NCBI GenBank assembly: GCA_040757295.1
Contig: JBFLXH010000001.1
Location: forward strand, 122,205-186,204
DNA: 64,000 bases
From: JAGXSE01 sp040757295
GTDB taxonomy: Bacteria; Bacillota; PH28-bin88
Direction: 5' to 3'
The position numbers and the translations under genes were made by a program. The notes beneath the pieces were generated by a model. That model saw only the letters and a list, made by a program, of their open reading frames with translations. It was not told the DNA's origin and did not search any database. Positions 48,281 through 57,600 of this stretch are shown here, one piece after another (the first letter of the stretch is position 1; each line of letters opens with the position of its first letter).

Positions 48281-48898
48281 TTAAAGTTTGGGGTTCAGCC
48301 ACTCCACCAAAACACCAGTGTTTAGGGACTCTGCATCCTCCAAATAACCCTCAATTATCTGAACGGGGTGCAGGTCCTGCTTCAACATGAAGGTAAGCAC
48401 AGGGTCATGCAGCTCTCCTTTGACCACTAGGTTTACATAATCTTCTACTGCCATGCGGCTGGCATAGTGATGGAAGCCAGGAATCCTTGCGCCGGCCAAA
48501 AAGCGTTTCAAACCCAGGCGGGTTACCAGTTCCTTGCGGGCATCGTAAAGGGCTTTGGCTACCCCCTTGCCGCGGAACCGGGGGCTGACACAAATATCGA
48601 TGCCGTAAAGGCTGTCTCCATCCGGCTGGTGGCTACCCTTGATATAACCGTTGTCAGACGCCTCTTCCCAGGTGTGGGGCTGGCCGTCGTACTTTATGAT
48701 TAAAGAAGTCGCCGACCCTGCCATCCGGCCGTGCAATTCCGCCACCATTGCCCCCGCCGGAAAGGTTTCCAGGTGCGCGGCGATCTGTTCCCTTTTCCAC
48801 CATAACTCAGGCGGAAAAGGAGGGGGAAAGGATTCCCGCTGCAGTTCAATTAAGCCCTCAAAGTCATCCATAGTATACTGGCGGACAACTATTGCCAT
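48281..48898 (-). CDS. GNAT-family N-acetyltransferase
   Basis: This 205-residue protein has DICVSPRFRGKGVAKALYDARKELV (the acetyl-CoA pyrophosphate loop, R-G-x-G-V/A) and an N-terminal VRQYTMDDFEGLIELQRESFP. It resembles the N-terminal half of GNAT-nitrilase fusion proteins. It is 18 bp upstream of the nitrilase gene in the same direction, so the fusion partner is present as a separate gene. It would acetylate an amine of unknown identity in the cytoplasm. Confidence 0.85.
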   Translation of the reverse strand: MAIVVRQYTMDDFEGLIELQRESFPPPFPPELWWKREQIAAHLETFPAGAMVAELHGRMAGSATSLIIKYDGQPHTWEEASDNGYIKGSHQPDGDSLYGIDICVSPRFRGKGVAKALYDARKELVTRLGLKRFLAGARIPGFHHYASRMAVEDYVNLVVKGELHDPVLTFMLKQDLHPVQIIEGYLEDAESLNTGVLVEWLNPKL

Positions 48899-49059
48899 GA
48901 CAGCGCCTTCCTTTCTTGCTCGGATTCACTTTTGCTGAAAGCAAAAACAATATGTATATTTTACCCTCACAACCAGATTTTCCTGCGTACCGGTTAAAAA
49001 ATTAGACAGGGCTAGAGAGGGAACACCCCGGATGGCAAATTCTTTAACTAGGAAAAATT

Positions 49060-49084
49060 AGAGGCTGCGTTCCCCGCAGCCTCT
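49060..49084 (-). terminator. Rho-independent terminator after argG
   Basis: AGAGGCTGCG / CGCAGCCTCT is a perfect 10-bp stem with a 5-base loop, followed by AATTTTT on the minus strand. It lies 34 bp after the argG stop and could separate the argC-argG genes from the downstream GNAT-argH genes. Confidence 0.85.
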
Positions 49085-49117
49085 GATCTAAAAGGTTGAA
49101 TTAAGCCTGAAGCCGCC

Positions 49118-50311
49118 CTATTTTTTCTGCATTAAGGCCCGGACTTTCAAGGGCAGACCAAATAAATTGATGAATCCTTCCGCGTCTTTCTGGTTATAGA
49201 CTTTCTCGGCGCCAAAGGTAGCGAAATCCATGTTGTGCAGAGAATAGGGGGAGGTAGCGCCGGCCGGGGTGCAGTTTCCTTTATAAAGCTTCATCCGGAC
49301 ATTTCCGGTTACAGTCTGCTGGGTGCTGTTCACAAAGGCATCCAGGGCTTCCTTTAACGGTGTGTACCACAGGCCGTCATAGACCATCTGGGCGTACTTG
49401 ATGGCCACCTCTTGCTTAAAGTGCTTGGTCTGGCGGTCCAGGGTCAGGGCTTCCAGTTCCCGGTGGGCTGCCATCAACAAGGTGCCGCCGGGGCACTCAT
49501 ACACCCCGCGGGACTTCATGCCCACCAAGCGGTTTTCCACCATATCCACGATCCCAACACCATTAGCTGCGGCTACCTGGTTTAGTTTTTCCAGCAGGGC
49601 AACCGGAGCCAGGTGTTCCCCATCCACGGCAACAGGGACTCCCTGCTCAAAGGTGATGTTTACATAAGTCGGGGTATCGGGAGCCTTTTCGGGCGGGGTA
49701 ATAATCATGTACACATCCTCAGGGGCTTCTTTAGCCGGGTCTTCCAAATCTCCCCCTTCATGGCTTAAATGCCAGAGGTTCCGGTCCATGCTGTAAGGAC
49801 GGGATTTGGTCACCGGCACAGGGATGCCCCGTTCGTTGGCATAATCGATAGCATCTTCCCGGGAGCGGATATGCCATTCCCGCCAAGGGGCGATAATTTT
49901 TAAGTGAGGGGCCAAGGCCTTAACCGTTAATTCGAACCTGACCTGGTCATTCCCCTTGCCGGTTGCGCCGTGGGACACCGCCACAGCCCCTTCCTGCAGG
50001 GCAATTTCCACCAGTTTTTTGGCAATCAGGGGTCTGGCAAAAGAGGTCCCCAGGAGGTATTTTTCCTCATACACAGCACCGGCCTTTAACACAGGATAAA
50101 CAAAGTCCCGCACAAACTCGTCCTTCAAGTCTTCAATATAAATCTTGCTGGCGCCGGTCTTAATAGCCTTTTCCTCCAGGGGGGCCAGTTCCTCGCCCTG
50201 GCCTATATCGGCTGTGACAGCGATTACTTCATAGCCGTAATTTTCTTTCAGCCAGGGAATGATTACTGAGGTGTCCAGACCACCGGAGTATGCCAGTACT
50301 ACTTTTGCCAT
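49118..50311 (-). CDS. argG: Argininosuccinate synthase
   Basis: This 397-residue ATP-dependent ligase has the PP-loop at the start (VVLAYSGGLDTSVIIPWL), TADIGQGEE, SHGATGKGNDQVRFE and RGVYECPGG. It joins citrulline and aspartate. AAAGGAG precedes the ATG. It is encoded after the ACT-domain protein and before a strong terminator, so argC to argG probably form one transcript. Confidence 0.96.
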   Translation of the reverse strand: MAKVVLAYSGGLDTSVIIPWLKENYGYEVIAVTADIGQGEELAPLEEKAIKTGASKIYIEDLKDEFVRDFVYPVLKAGAVYEEKYLLGTSFARPLIAKKLVEIALQEGAVAVSHGATGKGNDQVRFELTVKALAPHLKIIAPWREWHIRSREDAIDYANERGIPVPVTKSRPYSMDRNLWHLSHEGGDLEDPAKEAPEDVYMIITPPEKAPDTPTYVNITFEQGVPVAVDGEHLAPVALLEKLNQVAAANGVGIVDMVENRLVGMKSRGVYECPGGTLLMAAHRELEALTLDRQTKHFKQEVAIKYAQMVYDGLWYTPLKEALDAFVNSTQQTVTGNVRMKLYKGNCTPAGATSPYSLHNMDFATFGAEKVYNQKDAEGFINLFGLPLKVRALMQKK

Positions 50312-50350
50312 TGCTTTTTTCTCCTTTCGATAGAGGAAATATTATGTTAA

Positions 50351-50788
50351 CTAAACGCGAGCTCTATAGGTCCTACGAAAAACTTTTAAGGTCTCCAGGG
50401 CTCTTTCCAGGTATTCTTGCTTAACCAGCAAGTGGTCCCGGGAATAGGCGGAAATTGCGCCCACGGGAATGCCCTTACCGGCCAGTTCCCCCGAAATGGC
50501 CGCCAAAAACCCGACGACAGACCAATCTAAGGCTATGTCTAAGGTGATCAGCCTGAAACCATGCTGAACCCGGTAACTGCCAAATTTATTCATCACCCTC
50601 TCCCAGTCTTTTTCGGTAATGATTAATGTAGTTTCCACATCGTCAAGGAATAGTCCTACTAAGCCTTCAGCATTTCCCAATTTTTGCATAACTGCTGGCA
50701 GGGGTTCTTCCAAGAGACCAACCACCGCCACAGTATGCTCGTAGACCTTGATCCCGGTCTCGGCCAGTATTTTTGCCAACTGCTGCAC
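50351..50788 (-). CDS. ACT-domain protein in the arginine cluster
   Basis: This 145-residue protein has features of paired ACT domains: KVYEHTVAVVGLLEEPLPAVMQKLG and a C-terminal IALDWSVVGFLAAISGELAGKGIPVGAISAYSRDHLLVKQEYLERAL, similar to COG3603-type proteins. ACT domains bind amino acids for feedback control. Its location between argF and argG suggests a sensor of arginine or citrulline, but no target is known. It has no DNA-binding part. GGGAGG precedes the proposed start. Confidence 0.75.
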   Translation of the reverse strand: MQQLAKILAETGIKVYEHTVAVVGLLEEPLPAVMQKLGNAEGLVGLFLDDVETTLIITEKDWERVMNKFGSYRVQHGFRLITLDIALDWSVVGFLAAISGELAGKGIPVGAISAYSRDHLLVKQEYLERALETLKVFRRTYRARV

Positions 50789-50818
50789 CAGCCATCCCTC
50801 CCGGATAAAAATTAGGAT

Positions 50819-51763
50819 TTAAATAGTCAGGGCCATGATGGCCTTCTGGGCATGCAGCCGGTTTTCGGCCTGGTCAAATACACAGGAATGACGGCCATCG
50901 ATGACCTCGTCAGTGACTTCCAGACCCCGGTAAGCCGGCAGGCAGTGCATAAAAATACAGTCATCCTTAGCGGCTTTAAGCAAGTCAGCATTTACCTGGT
51001 ATGGAGCAAAGATACGGGCCCGTTCCGCTTTTTCCGCTTCCTGTCCCATACTGGCCCAGACATCAGTATACACTACATCCGCCCCGGATACCGCATGTTC
51101 GGGGCTCACGGTAACCTCTATCGATCCTCCAGCTCCTCTGGCGATTTCCCAAGCAGATGCAACGATCTCCGCCTTTGGCTGGAATCCATGGGGTGAACCA
51201 ATGGAAACATGCATACCCATTTTGGCGCCGCCGTACATGAGAGAATGCGCCATGTTGTTGCCGTCTCCCACGTAAGCCAGTTTAAGTCCCTTGAGATGGC
51301 CTTTCTTTTCCCTGATGGTTAAAAGGTCCGCCAAAACCTGACAGGGATGCAGGAGGTCAGTCAACCCATTTATTACCGGGATCGAGGCATATTCGGCCAA
51401 GTCCAAAACATCTTTGTGGGCAAAGGTCCTGATCATGATTCCATCCAAATAACGGGACAGGGTCCTAGCCGTGTCAGCAATGGTTTCTCCCCGGTTCAAC
51501 TGCAGGTCGGCTCCTAGATAAAGGGCATGACCCCCGAGTTGGTACATACCCACTTCGAAGGATACTCTGGTTCTGGTGGAGGACTTGTGAAAAATCATGC
51601 CCAGGGTTTTCCCAGCCAAGAGGTGATGGGGCTGACCCTGTTTTTGCTTGGCCTTTAGTTCCTGAGCTAAGTCGAGAAGATGGTCGATTTCCTCAGGGGC
51701 ATAGTCCTTTAAACTGATAAAGTCTCGGCCTTGAAAGTCTTTTTTTCTTGCTAAAGCATCCAA
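50819..51763 (-). CDS. argF: Ornithine carbamoyltransferase
   Basis: This 314-residue enzyme has the carbamoyl-phosphate site SSTRTRVSFE, the second-site HPCQVLADLLTI, GDGNNMAHSLM and HCLPAYRGLEVT. It makes citrulline from ornithine and carbamoyl phosphate. The direction (biosynthetic) follows from its place in the cluster with carAB. A TTG start at 51763 is preceded by AAGGAGG with an inner GGGCA/TGCCC hairpin between site and start. It follows carB after a ~85-bp gap. Confidence 0.95.
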   Translation of the reverse strand: MDALARKKDFQGRDFISLKDYAPEEIDHLLDLAQELKAKQKQGQPHHLLAGKTLGMIFHKSSTRTRVSFEVGMYQLGGHALYLGADLQLNRGETIADTARTLSRYLDGIMIRTFAHKDVLDLAEYASIPVINGLTDLLHPCQVLADLLTIREKKGHLKGLKLAYVGDGNNMAHSLMYGGAKMGMHVSIGSPHGFQPKAEIVASAWEIARGAGGSIEVTVSPEHAVSGADVVYTDVWASMGQEAEKAERARIFAPYQVNADLLKAAKDDCIFMHCLPAYRGLEVTDEVIDGRHSCVFDQAENRLHAQKAIMALTI

Positions 51764-51847
51764 CGGGCAATGCCCTCCTTAAGTTTCAATATTACTGACA
51801 TTCTGTCTTCTGCCTCCTGACTCCTGGGTAGTTACTTACTGACATTA

Positions 51848-54800
51848 CTATGTGGCAATATTGTTGATCCACAGGGTTTTCCTATTCCTTGAGCTGCCTT
51901 CTGCCAGGTATTCCTGCAGGGATTTTGTATCCAGATCAGTCCCCAGGCGAGCTGACCGCAGGGCCTGAGCCAGAGCAGCAGCAGTATCAAGGGAGGTTAG
52001 ACAAGGCACCCGGTATTCAATAGCCGCCCGCCGCAGGCGGAAACCCTGGCGCTCTGGCTTTTTTCCACGGGTAGGGGTGTTGATCACCAGGGCAATAGCC
52101 CCTCCCCTGATTGATTCTACCAGAGCTGCCAAACCGTCTTCTGTCAAAGACACCCTTCTGGCCGGAATCCCAGCCTGGCGGAGAATATTGAAAGTTTCCC
52201 CGGTGGCAATCACTTCAAAGCCCAAGTCGAGGTACTGCAGGACCAGAGGTACTGCCTCCTGGCGGTCCTTTTCTGCCAAGGATACCAAGACCATTCCTTT
52301 AGCTGGTAGGTTTAACCCGGATGCCCCCAGGGCTTTATGTAAGGCCCCGCTAAAAGACTTGTCAATTCCCATTACTTCCCCGGTGGATTTCATTTCCGGG
52401 CCTAGAGAAATTTCCACTTGGGACAGTTTTTCAAAGGAAAAAACCGGCGCTTTAACGGCAACATACTCCGTAGCGGGACATAGGCCCGTTCCAAAACCAA
52501 GTTCTTTCAGGGTCTTACCCAGCATGATCCAGGTTGCCAGCTTAACCATGGGGATGCCGGTAACTTTGCTTAATACCGGCACGGTCCGGGAAGCCCTGGG
52601 GTTAGCTTCCAAAACATATACCCGGCCCTTTTCAACGGCAAATTGAATATTAAGCAATCCCTTGACTTCCAGAGCCCGGGCGATGCGCTGAGTATAATCC
52701 ACAATTTGATTGATCTCAGGGCCGGTCAGGGTCTGGGGAGGATAAACAGCCAAGCTGTCGCCGGAATGCACCCCGGCTCTCTCAATATGTTCCATAATTC
52801 CAGGGATCAGAGTATCGCTCCCATCGCTGATGGCATCCACCTCTACCTCCTTACCGCAAATATACCGGTCTAAGAGGACGGGGTGCTTTGGGGAAACCTG
52901 GACAGCGGCCTGCAGGTAAGCCATCAGGTCTTCCAAGTTATGGACCACTTCCATCGCCCGCCCACCAATAACATAAGAGGGACGAACCAAGAGCGGGAAC
53001 CCAAGCTCTGTGGCAGCAGCCAACGCTTCTTCCTGGTTTACAGCGGAACGGCCTTCTGACTGAGGGATGCCCATACTGCGCAGCAGAGCCTCGAACTTCT
53101 GCCGATCTTCCGCCACATCGATAGACTTTACCGGGGTGCCTAAAACCTTTACACCCTCTTCGGCCAGGGGACCGGCCAGGTTAATGGCAGTCTGACCCCC
53201 AAATTGAAGGATTACCCCCTCGGGCTTTTCCAGGTCAATGATATTCAAGACATCCTCCAAGACCAGGGGTTCAAAATAAAGCTTATCGGATGTGTCAAAA
53301 TCGGTGCTTACGGTTTCAGGATTATTATTCACAATAATGGACTCAATTCCGGCTTCCCGTAAGGCCCACACCGAATGCACCGAGCAGTAGTCAAATTCAA
53401 TCCCTTGCCCAATCCTGATGGGCCCGGAACCCACTACCAATACTTTTGGCAAGGAACCAGGGCAGGACTCATTTTCATCCTCATAAGCGGAATAGTAATA
53501 AGGGGTTTGGGCGGCAAATTCTGCCGCACAGGTATCCACCAGTTTGTAAACCGGAGCAATACCTTCAGCTTTACGCCTTTCCCGCACCTCCTTGGCCTTT
53601 ATTCCCGCCAGCTTGGCGATCTGATAGTCAGAAAAGCCGCTTGACTTGGCCTCTCTTAGGAGACCCCCAGTTAGGGTTCCGTTGGCTATCCTTGTCTCCA
53701 AGAGGACCAGGTCTTTAACTTTTTCCAAGAACCAAGGATCAATGCCAGACAGGCTGTAAATTTCCTCTACAGTCCAATCCCGCCGGAAAGCCTCAGACAG
53801 GGCGAAAAGTCTTTCATCATCAGGATAGCGGATTTTATCTTCAATTTCCATATCAGACCACAGGTGAGAGTGGGGGAGACGCAAACCATAGATGCCCATT
53901 TCCAGGGAGCGCAGCCCTTTCAACAAGGCAGCTGCAAAATTGCGTTCAATCGCCATTACTTCACCCGTAGCCTTCATTTGGGTACCCAGTTTTCTATCAG
54001 CCGTGCTAAACTTATCAAAGGGCCAGCGGGGTATTTTCAGCACCACATAATCAATAGTCGGTTCAAAGCAGGCTGTTGTTTTCCCCGTTACCGGATTCAC
54101 TATTTGATCAAGAGTCAGTCCAATGCCTATTTTGGCAGCCATTTTGGCAATAGGGTAACCTGTTGCCTTGGAAGCAAGGGCGCTAGAACGGCTAACCCTG
54201 GGGTTTACTTCAATGACATAGTACTGCATGCTGGATGGGCTCATAGCAAACTGGATATTGCAGCCGCCTTCTACTTGCAATGCCCGGATAATTTTAAGGG
54301 CCGCGCTGCGCAGCATCTGGAATTCGGGTTCAGATAGGGTCTGGGCCGGCGCCACTACAATGCTGTCCCCTGTATGGATGCCCACCGGGTCAAAATTCTC
54401 CATACTGCAGATAGCAATACAATTGTCGGCTGCGTCCCGCATCACCTCAAACTCAATTTCCTTCCAGCCGGCCACACTAAGTTCAATCAAAACCTGACCA
54501 ATTAGGCTCGCTCGCAGCCCCCGGCTGACAATCTCCCGCAATTGCTGGGGCGTGTGGGCAATGCCGCCGCCTGTTCCGCCAAGAGTGTAGGCTGGCCGCA
54601 CAATCACCGGAAAACCTACCTGGGCAACGAATTCTAGAGCGGCAGTCAATTCGCTGACAATGGCGCTGGCAGGAACCGGCTCCCCAATTTCCAGCATGGT
54701 TTTTTTGAATAGATCCCGATCCTCTGCCCGCTTAATCGCTTCAACCGGGGTACCCAGGAGTCTGACATTATATGCATCCAGGATACCAGCTTCAGCCAGT

Positions 54801-55114
54801 TTTACCGCCAGGTTAAGGCCTGTCTGACCACCCAAGCTGGGCAGCAAACCATCCGGACGCTCTTTTTGAATGATCCGGGTGAGAATTTCCGTATCCAGGG
54901 GTTCAATGTAAACCTGATCTGCCATGTCGGCATCTGTCATGATGGTGGCAGGGTTGGAATTTACCAGGACAACCTGAAGTCCTTCTTCTTTAAGGGCTTT
55001 GCAGGCCTGGGTGCCAGCATAGTCAAATTCGGCGGCCTGACCGATCACGATGGGACCGGAACCTATCACCATGACCTTCCTGATATCTTTAAGCCTTTTC
55101 GCGGCTTCTTCCAT
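51848..55114 (-). CDS. carB: Carbamoyl-phosphate synthase large subunit
   Basis: This protein of 1088 residues, close to the family's ~1070, carries the two homologous synthetase halves (VMVIGSGPIVIGQAAEFDYAGTQ and VLVVGSGPIRIGQGIEFDYCSVH), each with ATP-grasp motifs, and a C-terminal MGS-like regulatory domain (from about residue 930, GMVLVSLAEKDRQEAVPL). It makes carbamoyl phosphate from bicarbonate, ATP and ammonia delivered from the small subunit. Its position in the arginine cluster suggests it is the arginine-specific enzyme rather than the pyrimidine one. Confidence 0.96.
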   Translation of the reverse strand: MEEAAKRLKDIRKVMVIGSGPIVIGQAAEFDYAGTQACKALKEEGLQVVLVNSNPATIMTDADMADQVYIEPLDTEILTRIIQKERPDGLLPSLGGQTGLNLAVKLAEAGILDAYNVRLLGTPVEAIKRAEDRDLFKKTMLEIGEPVPASAIVSELTAALEFVAQVGFPVIVRPAYTLGGTGGGIAHTPQQLREIVSRGLRASLIGQVLIELSVAGWKEIEFEVMRDAADNCIAICSMENFDPVGIHTGDSIVVAPAQTLSEPEFQMLRSAALKIIRALQVEGGCNIQFAMSPSSMQYYVIEVNPRVSRSSALASKATGYPIAKMAAKIGIGLTLDQIVNPVTGKTTACFEPTIDYVVLKIPRWPFDKFSTADRKLGTQMKATGEVMAIERNFAAALLKGLRSLEMGIYGLRLPHSHLWSDMEIEDKIRYPDDERLFALSEAFRRDWTVEEIYSLSGIDPWFLEKVKDLVLLETRIANGTLTGGLLREAKSSGFSDYQIAKLAGIKAKEVRERRKAEGIAPVYKLVDTCAAEFAAQTPYYYSAYEDENESCPGSLPKVLVVGSGPIRIGQGIEFDYCSVHSVWALREAGIESIIVNNNPETVSTDFDTSDKLYFEPLVLEDVLNIIDLEKPEGVILQFGGQTAINLAGPLAEEGVKVLGTPVKSIDVAEDRQKFEALLRSMGIPQSEGRSAVNQEEALAAATELGFPLLVRPSYVIGGRAMEVVHNLEDLMAYLQAAVQVSPKHPVLLDRYICGKEVEVDAISDGSDTLIPGIMEHIERAGVHSGDSLAVYPPQTLTGPEINQIVDYTQRIARALEVKGLLNIQFAVEKGRVYVLEANPRASRTVPVLSKVTGIPMVKLATWIMLGKTLKELGFGTGLCPATEYVAVKAPVFSFEKLSQVEISLGPEMKSTGEVMGIDKSFSGALHKALGASGLNLPAKGMVLVSLAEKDRQEAVPLVLQYLDLGFEVIATGETFNILRQAGIPARRVSLTEDGLAALVESIRGGAIALVINTPTRGKKPERQGFRLRRAAIEYRVPCLTSLDTAAALAQALRSARLGTDLDTKSLQEYLAEGSSRNRKTLWINNIAT

Positions 55115-55145
55115 ACGCTACCCCTCCTTTCACCCGGAATATAGT

Positions 55146-56234
55146 TTACATAATCGAGCAGACAAACTCCCTCAGGATATGGCTGGAATCCTCCGGGCCG
55201 GGTCCGGCTTCGGGATGAAACTGCACGCTCCGGATCGGCAGGCCCAAGTGTCTCAGACCTTCCACAGTACCGTCATTTAAATTGCGATGGGAAACGGCGA
55301 AGCAGGACGGCAGGGCTTCTTCCCTAACAGCATAGCCGTGGTTTTGGGATGTTATGTAAACTCTGCCTGTTGCCAGATCTTTCACCGGGTGGTTTACTCC
55401 CCGGTGGCCAAACTTCAATTTATAAGTATCCCCGCCTAAAGCCAGGGCCAGCGCCTGGTGCCCCAGGCAGACCCCGAAAAGGGGTACTTTGCCAGCCAGG
55501 GCTGCTACAGTTTTGATAGTTTGAGGCACGTCTTTGGGATCTCCTGGCCCGTTGGAAATCAATACCCCTTGTGGGCTTAGGGCCAAAACCTCCCCTGCCT
55601 GGGCTTTTGCCGGCAGAACAAAACATTCGCAATTCATTTTCGTAAGGATATCCAAAAACCTTTTCTTCATTCCCAGGTCCAGTATGGCGACCCGGGGCCC
55701 AGAACCCGGAACATGATAAACCTGAGGGGTTGTAACGGAAGAGACCAGGTTCATTTCACGACTAGGTCCTTCCTTCCAATATTCAGCCAGTTGGGCCGGG
55801 TTATTAACATCCTCCTGCTCGGTGGAAATAATGCCTCCCATGGTTCCCCTGATCCTTAAATGGCGGGTTAAGGCACGGGTGTCAACACCTGCTATGGCAA
55901 TTACCTGGTTCCTTACCAGGTAATCAGCCAGCGTCTCTGTAGATCGCCAGTTGGATGGCCTTGGGCAAAAATCCCGCACTACCAGTCCCCTGATATAAGG
56001 CTTTGCTGACTGGCTGTCTTCTGGGTTAACCCCGTAATTCCCAATCAAGGGATAGGTCATAGTCAATATTTGCCCGGCAAAAGACGGATCGGTTATTGCC
56101 TCTAAGTAACCGGTCATCCCGGTGCTAAAGACTACTTCTCCCCTCTTCCGGCCGGAAAATCCGAAACTCCGCCCTTTAAAAACGGTTCCGTCCTCCAACC
56201 ACAGCACAGCTGACACCGGTTCTTTCCCTCCCAT
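55146..56234 (-). CDS. carA: Carbamoyl-phosphate synthase small subunit
   Basis: This glutamine-amidotransferase subunit of ~362 residues has VLWLEDGTVFKGRSFG at the start, the CPSase_sm domain, then a class I amidotransferase domain with the catalytic Cys in PLFGVCLGHQALAL, and His in SVQFHPEAGPGPED. It feeds ammonia to CarB. ATG at 56234 follows GGAGG at 8-base spacing; a GTG ten codons upstream has a weaker site. It lies between argD and carB, 31 bp before the latter. Confidence 0.95.
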   Translation of the reverse strand: MGGKEPVSAVLWLEDGTVFKGRSFGFSGRKRGEVVFSTGMTGYLEAITDPSFAGQILTMTYPLIGNYGVNPEDSQSAKPYIRGLVVRDFCPRPSNWRSTETLADYLVRNQVIAIAGVDTRALTRHLRIRGTMGGIISTEQEDVNNPAQLAEYWKEGPSREMNLVSSVTTPQVYHVPGSGPRVAILDLGMKKRFLDILTKMNCECFVLPAKAQAGEVLALSPQGVLISNGPGDPKDVPQTIKTVAALAGKVPLFGVCLGHQALALALGGDTYKLKFGHRGVNHPVKDLATGRVYITSQNHGYAVREEALPSCFAVSHRNLNDGTVEGLRHLGLPIRSVQFHPEAGPGPEDSSHILREFVCSIM

Positions 56235-56312
56235 TACTTTTTCCTCCATTCCCCGGGCGCACAAGTCCCCTCTCTTCCAGATGTGCCGCCTTAAATGCCG
56301 CTTGGGGCTGAA

Positions 56313-57506
56313 CTAAACCGTCTGAAGGGCATCTGTTAATAGAGCCACTGCCTGATCTATTTCCTCCCTGGTTACATTGAGGGGCGGGAGCAACCGGAGT
56401 ACCTGGGGACCCGCACTGCTGAGCAAGAGCCCCTTTTCGTGGCACCTGGCGATAATTGGAGCTACTTCCCTGTCCAATTCTATTCCCAACAGGAGCCCCA
56501 GCCCGCGGATTTCTTTTATTCCCTGAACGGCTGACTGGATTTCTGCCAGTTTTTCCTTCAGGTACTGGCCTGCCTCCTCTGCCCTTTCAGCTAAACCCTC
56601 CTCCAGAATGGTTGACAAGGCCGCCACTCCGGCAGCGCAGGCCAGCGGATTTCCTCCAAAGGTGGAAGCATGGTCACCCGGCTGGAAAGCGGCTGCAACT
56701 GATTCTGTCGCCAAGAGGGCCCCAATAGGAACGCCACCGCCGAGGGCCTTTGCCAAAGTAAGGATGTCGGGAACGATACGAAAGTGCTGGTAAGCGAACA
56801 GTTTCCCTGTCCGGCCCAATCCGCACTGAACCTCGTCAAAGATCAACAAGAGACCTTTGCTCCGGCAAATGTCGGCCACCCCTGCCAGGTATTCCTGCTG
56901 GGCAGAATAGACACCGCCTTCTCCCTGAACTGGTTCCAGCATCACACCGCAGGTATGGGGGCCGATGGCTTCCGCCAGGGCATCCAGGTCATTAAAAGGC
57001 ACGTAACGAAAGCCTTCCGGCAAGGGGGCATAGCCTTTATGGAATTTATCCTGGCCGGTAGCGGTAAGAGTGGCCAAGGTACGTCCGTGGAAGGACTTCT
57101 GCATGGTGATGATCTCGTATTTGTTTTCACCCAGGTGTTTCTTGGCATACTTCCTGGCTAGTTTAATCGCTCCTTCGTTAGCCTCAGCGCCGCTGTTGGC
57201 GAAAAAGACCTTATCCATGTCGGAATTCTCTACCAGGATCTGGGCTAGTTGTACCTGGGGTTCAATCCAGTACAGGTTGGAGCAATGAAGCATGGTCTCC
57301 GCCTGGCTGGCAATTGCCGCAGCAACTTTGGGGTGGCAGTGACCCAAGGAGTTAACCGCCAACCCGCCAACAAAGTCCAGGTATTCTTTACCATCAGCAT
57401 CCCAGACCGTGGCCCCCTTGCCCTTCACCAGGGCTAGGGGAAACCTGCCGTAGGTGTTCATGACATATTTTTTGCCTTTTTCCATGATCTCTTGGGTAGT
57501 TGCCAC
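56313..57506 (-). CDS. argD: Acetylornithine aminotransferase
   Basis: This 397-residue class III PLP aminotransferase has FVGGLAVNSLGHCHPKV, NSGAEANEGAIKLARKYA, SFHGRTLATLTATGQ, LIFDEVQCGLGRTGKLFAYQ and the PLP lysine in TLAKALGGGVPIGA. It converts N-acetylglutamate semialdehyde to N-acetylornithine. It is in order argC-argJ-argB-argD, with AGGAGG before the ATG. Confidence 0.95.
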   Translation of the reverse strand: MATTQEIMEKGKKYVMNTYGRFPLALVKGKGATVWDADGKEYLDFVGGLAVNSLGHCHPKVAAAIASQAETMLHCSNLYWIEPQVQLAQILVENSDMDKVFFANSGAEANEGAIKLARKYAKKHLGENKYEIITMQKSFHGRTLATLTATGQDKFHKGYAPLPEGFRYVPFNDLDALAEAIGPHTCGVMLEPVQGEGGVYSAQQEYLAGVADICRSKGLLLIFDEVQCGLGRTGKLFAYQHFRIVPDILTLAKALGGGVPIGALLATESVAAAFQPGDHASTFGGNPLACAAGVAALSTILEEGLAERAEEAGQYLKEKLAEIQSAVQGIKEIRGLGLLLGIELDREVAPIIARCHEKGLLLSSAGPQVLRLLPPLNVTREEIDQAVALLTDALQTV

Positions 57507-57600
57507 TTTTTGCTACCTCCTGTCCAGCACAAATTGAATTTTTGTGACCAAAATTGTGCAGATCCTTCGGATTGTGCCCTGTAATTTACCTTCAATCAGC

